DNA from: Achromobacter xylosoxidans
GTDB lineage: Bacteria; Pseudomonadota; Gammaproteobacteria; Burkholderiales; Burkholderiaceae_B
Assembly (NCBI RefSeq): GCF_014490035.1
Contig: NZ_CP061008.1
Coordinates: forward strand, 3,782,001-3,846,000
Direction of reading: 5' to 3'
Length of the DNA stretch: 64,000 nt
The position numbers and the translations under genes were made by a program. A model generated the notes under the pieces. That model searched no databases. It was not told the origin of the DNA and was given only the letters and a program-made list of their open reading frames with translations. Shown here in pieces: positions 59,073-64,000 of the stretch (the first letter of the stretch is position 1; every line of letters starts with the position of its first letter).

Positions 59073-60049
59073 GCCACGTCCTCCAGGCGCAGTTCGGTGC
59101 CCTTGAGCACCACCCTGCCGTCCAGTTCCAGCGTGGCGTCGGTGACGATGGTGTCGTAGTGGGCGGCGGCCTTGACGGTGCCGCCGATGTAGGCGCTGGT
59201 GCCCAGCGCCAACTGGATCGAGCCGTAGACCGATTCGTCGGACAGCATGGTGCCGTCCAGCTGGCAGCGCGGGTTCATGCCCACGCCCAGCTCGCCCAGG
59301 TTGTAGACCAGCGGATCGTTGAAGCTGGCCAGCAGTTCGCGGAACTGGCGCGCCACCGCGCCGCCCTCGATCGCCACGGCCATGCCCTTTTCCATATGGA
59401 TGCGCACGGGTTCGTCGCGGATCAGCGAGACGCCGGGAATGCTGGCGTTGACCACGATCACGCCTTCGGCCGTGCCTTCCACCGGAGCCAGGCTGGACTC
59501 CAGGCAATAGCCCGCCGAGATGTCGGTGGTGTTGGCGAAGCCGTGCAGCGCGCGGCCGCGGCGGCCGGCGATGCTCATGGTCACGTCGGTGCCGAGCTCG
59601 CTGGTGACGCGGGCCGTGTCGGCGCGGGTCAGCGCGTCGGCCAGCCCCTGGATCTGCGGGCGCAGCGCGTCGAAGTCGCAGTCCCAGCCTTCGGCCAGGA
59701 AGAAATCGGGCAGATGCGATTCAGGCAGCACGATCACGCCGACCCCGGCGCGCGTGGCCTGCTGGCGCGCATCGGTATGCGCGGCGTTGGCGCGGGTCAA
59801 TGCAATCACCAGGTCGGCCGCCTGCATGGCCTGGGCCACCACCGGCGACAACTGCCGGCCATGGCGCGCGGAACCGGCGATCTGCAGCAGGTGCAGGCCG
59901 GCGCCCGCCTCGTCCACCGCAATGGCCAGGGGCTCGACGTTGTGGTGGGTATGCAGGTCATACAGCACCAGCACTTCCATGCCTGGCTTGGCCGCGCCCA
60001 GCTGGCTGACCACTTTGCGGGCGTTCTTCAGTTTCAACAGCGTATGCAT
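59069..60049 (-). CDS. NicX/M29-aminopeptidase-like metalloenzyme
   Basis: The 326-residue protein resembles the family shared by 2,5-dihydroxypyridine 5,6-dioxygenase (NicX) and M29-type aminopeptidases. Visible motifs are GELGVGMNPRC and, near the C-terminus, His297-x-Asp299 (AAHYDTIVTDATLEL), the H-x-D pair that binds iron in NicX-type enzymes. It is cytoplasmic. GAGGAG lies 6 bases before the ATG at 60049. If it is a dioxygenase it would open an N-heterocyclic ring; if an aminopeptidase it would trim an imported peptide. Sequence alone does not decide. Its ATGA overlap with the hydratase ties it to a CoA-dependent route. Confidence 0.72.
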   Translation of the reverse strand: MHTLLKLKNARKVVSQLGAAKPGMEVLVLYDLHTHHNVEPLAIAVDEAGAGLHLLQIAGSARHGRQLSPVVAQAMQAADLVIALTRANAAHTDARQQATRAGVGVIVLPESHLPDFFLAEGWDCDFDALRPQIQGLADALTRADTARVTSELGTDVTMSIAGRRGRALHGFANTTDISAGYCLESSLAPVEGTAEGVIVVNASIPGVSLIRDEPVRIHMEKGMAVAIEGGAVARQFRELLASFNDPLVYNLGELGVGMNPRCQLDGTMLSDESVYGSIQLALGTSAYIGGTVKAAAHYDTIVTDATLELDGRVVLKGTELRLEDVA

Positions 60050-60059
60050 GGTGTGCTCC

Positions 60060-61418
60060 TCAAGCCGCTTGCGACGCGCGCGCGTCGGCGATGCGCTGGG
60101 CATCCGCCACCGCGCGCCCGAGGATGTCCAGGCCGCGGGCCAATTCCTCATCAGTAATGGAAAGCGGCGCCAGGAAGCGGATCACGTTGCCGTAAAAGCC
60201 CGCCTTCACCAGCACCAGCCCGCCCTGGTAGGCGGCCTGCACGATGTGGGCCGCCAGGTCGCCGGCGGGACTGTCGTCGCCCGCGCCGCGCACGACTTCG
60301 AACGCGACCATGGCGCCCAGGCCGCGCACGTCGCCCACGATGCCGTACTGGCCGGCCCAGTCCGCAAAGCGTGCGCGCACCCGGCCGCCGAGGTCGCGGG
60401 CGCGCGCCGCGTAGTCTTCGCGCCGCATGACCGCGATGGTGGCGAGCGCCGCGGCGCACGCCAGCGGGTTGCCGCCATAGGTGCCGCCCAGGCCGCCCAC
60501 GGCCGGCGCGTCCATCAGGTCGGCGCGCCCCACCAGCGCCGCTATCGGCAGCCCCCCGCCCATGGACTTGGCCAGGGTGTAGAGGTCGGCTTCGATGCCG
60601 GCATGCTGGGTGGCGAACCATTCTCCGGTGCGGCAGAAGCCCGACTGGATCTCGTCGGCGATCAGCACGATGCCGTGTTGGGTGCAATAGGCGCGCAGCG
60701 CCTGCAGAAAGGCGGGCGGCGCGGCATGGAAGCCGCCCTCGCCCTGGACCGGCTCGATGATCACTGCGGCGACCTGCTCCGGCGTGACCTCGGTTTCGAC
60801 CAGGCGGCGGAATTCATTGAAGGCGGCCTCGGCGCATTCGGCTTCGGTCAGCCCCGAGCGGTAGCGCACCGGGAACGGCGCGCGATAGATCTCGGACGCG
60901 AAGGGACCGAAGCCGGTCTTGTAGGCGGGCGCCTTGGCGGTCAGGGAGAGCGCCATGTAGGTGCGGCCGTGGAAGGCGTTCTCGAAGGCCACCACCGCCT
61001 GCCGGCCGGTGGCGCGGCGGGCCACCTTGATGGCGTTTTCCACGGCCTCGGCGCCGGTGGTCTGCAGCATGGCCTTCTTCGGCCAGGATCCGGGCACCAG
61101 GCCGACCAGCGTTTCGGCCAGCTCGATGTATTCCGGATACATGACGATGTTGAAGCAGGTGTGCAGATAGCGCGCCGCCTGCGCCTGGACCGCAGCCACC
61201 ACCTCGGGATGCGCGTGGCCCACGTTCAGGGTGCCGATGCCGCCGGCGAAATCGATGTAGGCGTTGCCGTCCAGGTCGGTCAGCGTGGCGCCGCGGGCAG
61301 CGGCCGCGAACACCGGGGGACCGTTGGCCACGCCCAGCGCGACGGCGGCATTGCGCCGGGCCAGATATGCCTGGCACTGCGGGCCGGGAAGTTGAGGGGA
61401 CTGCACGGCGTCTTTCAT
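60060..61418 (-). CDS. Class III aminotransferase (GabT-like)
   Basis: The 452-residue pyridoxal-phosphate enzyme has the class III signature: DEIQSG (255-260), catalytic Lys284 in LAKSMGGGLP, and the cofactor-phosphate region QTTGAEAVENAIKVAR. GabT-type members transfer amino groups from omega-amino acids such as GABA or beta-alanine to 2-oxoglutarate or pyruvate. AAGGAG is 9 bases upstream of the ATG at 61418. It is the first gene of the operon, 10 bases before the NicX/M29-like gene, and faces the GntR regulator. Confidence 0.92.
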   Translation of the reverse strand: MKDAVQSPQLPGPQCQAYLARRNAAVALGVANGPPVFAAAARGATLTDLDGNAYIDFAGGIGTLNVGHAHPEVVAAVQAQAARYLHTCFNIVMYPEYIELAETLVGLVPGSWPKKAMLQTTGAEAVENAIKVARRATGRQAVVAFENAFHGRTYMALSLTAKAPAYKTGFGPFASEIYRAPFPVRYRSGLTEAECAEAAFNEFRRLVETEVTPEQVAAVIIEPVQGEGGFHAAPPAFLQALRAYCTQHGIVLIADEIQSGFCRTGEWFATQHAGIEADLYTLAKSMGGGLPIAALVGRADLMDAPAVGGLGGTYGGNPLACAAALATIAVMRREDYAARARDLGGRVRARFADWAGQYGIVGDVRGLGAMVAFEVVRGAGDDSPAGDLAAHIVQAAYQGGLVLVKAGFYGNVIRFLAPLSITDEELARGLDILGRAVADAQRIADARASQAA

Positions 61419-61520
61419 TGCCCAGGGCTCCTTGGATGAGTGGGTACCGCGACGAAGTGAAGCCACTATATTCTTGTGCGTTTTATTGTGTCAATGCTGA
61501 TTTACAACTACGCATTCTAA

Positions 61521-61532
61521 ATTGTGCACAAT
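61521..61532. promoter_or_regulatory. Perfect palindrome, candidate GntR operator
   Basis: ATTGTGCACAAT is a perfect 12-base palindrome in the 164-base gap between the divergent aminotransferase and GntR genes. Its TTGT-N2-ACAA arrangement fits the short dyads bound by FadR-type GntR regulators. It lies 51 bases before the gntR start and 103 before the aminotransferase start. Confidence 0.65.
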
Positions 61533-61582
61533 CTTGCGTTCAAAATGTGCTATGCTTTGCTCCACTCAACCCAGGTGCCTAC

Positions 61583-62281
61583 ATGCCCACTAAACGCGCG
61601 ACTGCCTCTGCTGACGCCGCCGCCCCCGAAACACGCAAGGCGGCCTCCACCCACGAAGTCATACTCGATATGCGGGAACGCATTGCGTCGCAGGCCTTGC
61701 TGCCCGGAACTCGCGTGCCGGAAGAAGACCTGGCGCAGGCCTACGACATCCCGCGCGCCAAGGCACGCGAAGTGCTGGCGACGCTGGAAGACCGCGCGCT
61801 GGTGGAACGGGTGCCCAACAAGGGCGCCGTGGTGGCCCTGGTCGACATGGAAACCACCTACCGCCTGTACCAGGTGCGTGAAGCCCTGGACGGACTGGCG
61901 GTACGGCTGGCCATGGCCAACGCCACCCCCGCCGACTGGGAAGCGATGCAGGCCCTGCTGGGCGAGCCTTTCGAACAAAGCCTGAAAAGCGGCGACATCG
62001 AGGCCCACGTGGCCACGATCGAACAGTTCCGCAACCACATCAAGAAACTGGCGCGCAATCCGGTGCTAAGCGACATGATCGAGCGCATCTACGACCGCAC
62101 CCGCGTGTCGATGCGCCGCGTGGCCCTGCTGCCGGGCCGCTCAGAGATGGGGATCAAGCAATACCGCGCCCTGCTGGACGCCATGGTGCGCGGCGACGGC
62201 GACGAGGCCGAGCGCTGCGTGCGCGAACTGAACGGCAGCGCCCGCGACTACATCGAGCGCTACAAGAACTACGTGATCTGA
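61583..62281 (+). CDS. GntR-family regulator (FadR/FCD subfamily)
   Basis: The 232-residue protein has an N-terminal winged helix (LLPGTRVPEEDLAQAYDIPRAKAREVLATLEDRALVERVPNKGAVV across residues 38-83) and an all-helical FCD effector domain ending in DGDEAERCVREL. The ATG at 61583 has AGGTG 6 bases upstream. It is divergent from the aminotransferase-to-amidase operon and presumably represses it until an acid or amino-acid effector binds. Confidence 0.92.
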   Translation: MPTKRATASADAAAPETRKAASTHEVILDMRERIASQALLPGTRVPEEDLAQAYDIPRAKAREVLATLEDRALVERVPNKGAVVALVDMETTYRLYQVREALDGLAVRLAMANATPADWEAMQALLGEPFEQSLKSGDIEAHVATIEQFRNHIKKLARNPVLSDMIERIYDRTRVSMRRVALLPGRSEMGIKQYRALLDAMVRGDGDEAERCVRELNGSARDYIERYKNYVI

Positions 62282-62285
62282 ATCG

Positions 62286-62308
62286 GGCCGGCCCCTTGCG
62301 GGCCGGCC
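62286..62308. terminator. G/C hairpin between convergent gntR and ankyrin genes
   Basis: GGCCGGCCC and GGGCCGGCC form a perfect 9-bp stem with a 5-base loop 5 bases after the gntR stop. It lacks a T run. Confidence 0.5.
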
Positions 62309-62325
62309 TCGGGCAAGCCCGCGCC

Positions 62326-63228
62326 TCAGGGCGCGGCGGGCTCGTCGTAGTTGTTGAGCTTCACGCCCGAAACGCCCTGGACCGCGGACGACGCGGCCGG
62401 GGCTTTCTTTTCCGCGGCGGGAGCCTGCGCGGCTGCCGCGCCCTGCTCCGGGCTGGCCGGCGCGCCCACTGCCGCGCCTGCCTGCGCACCCGCCGCCTCG
62501 GCGCCCTCTTCGGCCGGCCGCGCCGCGCGCAGCTTGCGGCGCGCTTCCTCTTGCTGCGCGATCAGCTTGTCCAGTTCCGCCGCCACCGCCGTGGACTTGC
62601 CCGTCCTGGCCCAATCGGCCGGAGTCTGGCCCTTGGTATCACGCGAGCCCACATCCGCCCCTGCCTTGAGCAACAGGTCCACCATGGGCTTGCGGCCGGA
62701 AAGCGCCGCCATCATCAGCGGCGTTTCGCCATTGGGCGCGGGCGCGTTGACCATGGCCTTGTGCGCCAGCAGCAGGCGCGCCATTTCCAGCTGCCCCTTC
62801 GAGGCCGCGTAGTGCAGCGGCGTCCAGCCCAGGCGGTTGACCTGGGCGCCGCGCGCGATCAGCTTCTTGGCGCGTTCGGTTTGGCCGGCGATGGCCAGGT
62901 ACATCAGCGGCGTCTCGCCCGCCGGGTTCTCGGCGTTGACGTCGGTGCGCTTGTCGGCCGCGATCACGTCGAACACCTTCCAGGCGCCGTCCACCACCGC
63001 GCGCATCAGGGCCGGCTGGCCGTTCTTGTAGCGCACGTTGGGATCTTCGCCGCGCGCCAGCAGTTCCTTGATGTCGTCCGGGTAGTCATTGGCGACATAG
63101 ACCCACCAATCGCCGGGATTGGCGGCCTGCGCCGCGGCGGGAACCGCCATGCCCATGGCCAGCGCCAGCAGCGCTCCACGGCAACACGACAAGAGGGTGT
63201 TCTGGACGGAAGCGTTGCGGGCAGCCAT
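62326..63228 (-). CDS. Exported ankyrin-repeat protein
   Basis: The 300-residue protein has a Sec signal (about residues 1-35, ending AAAQA), then four to five ankyrin repeats, e.g. AGETPLMYLAIAGQTERAKKL and GWTPLHYAASKGQLEMARLLL (parts) and NGETPLMMAALSGRKPMVDLLL. The C-terminal third is Ala/Pro/Glu-rich and probably disordered. AGGAAA lies 5 bases upstream of the ATG at 63228, favouring it over 63246. Ankyrin arrays mediate protein contacts; the partner is unknown. It follows tatD in the same direction (38-base gap), an arrangement I recall from related Bordetella genomes. Confidence 0.88.
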   Translation of the reverse strand: MAARNASVQNTLLSCCRGALLALAMGMAVPAAAQAANPGDWWVYVANDYPDDIKELLARGEDPNVRYKNGQPALMRAVVDGAWKVFDVIAADKRTDVNAENPAGETPLMYLAIAGQTERAKKLIARGAQVNRLGWTPLHYAASKGQLEMARLLLAHKAMVNAPAPNGETPLMMAALSGRKPMVDLLLKAGADVGSRDTKGQTPADWARTGKSTAVAAELDKLIAQQEEARRKLRAARPAEEGAEAAGAQAGAAVGAPASPEQGAAAAQAPAAEKKAPAASSAVQGVSGVKLNNYDEPAAP

Positions 63229-63266
63229 GGGTTTCCTATAAATCACTTTAAATAAATAAGATTAGA

Positions 63267-64000
63267 TTATTTCTTTATCTTATTGAAAAGACGGAAGAAA
63301 TTATCCGTTGAAGCGCGTGCCACATCAGCCACCGGTATACCCCTGAGATCCGCGATCTTCTCGGCCACGTGAATCACCTTGGACGGATCGTTCAACTTGC
63401 CGCGGTACGGCACAGGCGCCAGATACGGCGAATCGGTTTCGATCAGCAAACGGTCCAGCGGCACCTTGGCAGCCACTTCATGCACGATCTGCGCATTCTT
63501 GAAAGTCACGATGCCAGACAGCGAAATATAGAAGTTCTGGTCCAACGCAGCCTGTGCCACTTCCCAATTTTCGGTAAAGCAATGCATCACGCCGCCGACC
63601 TCGGCCGCCTGCTCTTCGCGCAGCATGCGCACGGTGTCCTCGGCGGACGAGCGCGTGTGCACGATCAGGGGCAGGCCCGTATCGCGGGCGGCGCGGATGT
63701 GGCGGCGAAAGCGCTCGCGCTGCCAGTCCAGGGGTTCGGACAGGCGGTAATAGTCCAGCCCGGTCTCGCCGATGGCCACGACCTTGGGATGCTCGGACAG
63801 GCGCGCCAGCTCTTCGGGCGTGGGGTCCGGGGTGTCTTCGTAATCGGGATGCACGCCGACCGAGGCCCACAGATTGGCCTGCGGCTCGACCAGCGACATC
63901 AGGCCCGGCCATTCCGGCATGTTGACGCTGACGACCAGCGCGTGCGTGACCTGGTTGGCAGCCATCCGGTCAAGTATGGCCGGCAGGTCGGCGGCCAGTT
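63267..64000 (-). CDS. tatD: TatD-family metal-dependent hydrolase (partial, 5' end beyond window)
   Basis: The frame is open to the right edge, giving about 244 residues; the N-terminal metal motif (HxH) is missing because it lies outside. An internal Met at 63965 is not the start: the preceding codons continue the family sequence (LAADLPAILDRM). Catalytic landmarks are the Glu of GETGLDYYR, the His of PLIVHTR and MHCFTENWEVAQ, and the Asp of ETDSPYLAP. TatD proteins are Mg-dependent DNases/deformylase-like hydrolases acting in DNA repair or D-aminoacyl-tRNA quality control. Lies upstream of the ankyrin gene in the same direction. Confidence 0.93.
   Translation of the reverse strand, partial: LAADLPAILDRMAANQVTHALVVSVNMPEWPGLMSLVEPQANLWASVGVHPDYEDTPDPTPEELARLSEHPKVVAIGETGLDYYRLSEPLDWQRERFRRHIRAARDTGLPLIVHTRSSAEDTVRMLREEQAAEVGGVMHCFTENWEVAQAALDQNFYISLSGIVTFKNAQIVHEVAAKVPLDRLLIETDSPYLAPVPYRGKLNDPSKVIHVAEKIADLRGIPVADVARASTDNFFRLFNKIKK

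Overview
The window looks like chromosome from a high-GC betaproteobacterium of the Alcaligenaceae (Achromobacter/Bordetella type). This rests on the strong G/C third-position bias, a Bug-family periplasmic receptor, an OmpC-like porin ending in Phe, a DbpA helicase, many CaiB/IclR/GntR catabolic genes, and a tatD-ankyrin pair. Genus assignment is inference. I see no rRNA, tRNA, CRISPR, insertion sequence or prophage.

Region 1 (1-13.5 kb) is one long minus-strand operon with a divergent IclR regulator at 12745. Reading from its promoter it encodes xsc (sulfoacetaldehyde acetyltransferase), pta, a five-gene peptide/nickel-type ABC importer, a YtcJ-like amidohydrolase, a CobW metallochaperone, and two genes that match taurine dehydrogenase TauX/TauY (TauY runs off the left edge). 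Together they give a taurine -> sulfoacetaldehyde -> acetyl phosphate -> acetyl-CoA route. The importer and hydrolase are of types not usually linked to free taurine, so the real substrate may be a taurine conjugate.

Region 2 (13.7-23.4 kb) holds dbpA, doxX, a tiny lipoprotein, a YXWGXW/Gln-rich repeat protein, a periplasmic peroxiredoxin and a large inverse autotransporter (invasin/intimin class) with about eleven Ig-like repeats. Region 3 (23.4-39 kb) is mostly housekeeping and redox: a double-length CaiB protein, photolyase, a PAS-HAMP protein lacking the chemotaxis signalling domain, a DUF1800/DUF1501 pair, an MFS exporter, glutathione peroxidase, Lrp, a DMT permease, GST, GNAT, a two-gene (split) lipoate ligase, a DUF3298-like lipoprotein and a porin.

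Region 4 (39.2-44.8 kb) carries gdhA and an iclR-glnHPQ-hutG unit in which a formimidoylglutamase is translationally coupled to a polar amino-acid ABC importer. Region 5 (44.9-50.9 kb) is visibly poorer in G+C: a LacI regulator faces an operon of an HpsN-like sulfopropanediol dehydrogenase, a cytoplasmic sulfatase and a Bug receptor, with a cluster of GTGCAAA-type operator sequences between them. Region 6 (51-62.3 kb) is a ten-gene minus-strand operon with a divergent GntR regulator: class III aminotransferase, NicX/M29-like metalloenzyme, enoyl-CoA hydratase, CaiB CoA-transferase, a complete Liv-type importer and an amidase. The right edge has an ankyrin protein and tatD (5' end cut off).

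So the window is a mosaic of three regulated import-and-catabolise modules and one coupled transporter-enzyme unit, set among stress and envelope genes. Two of the modules, about 32 kb apart, concern organosulfur substrates.
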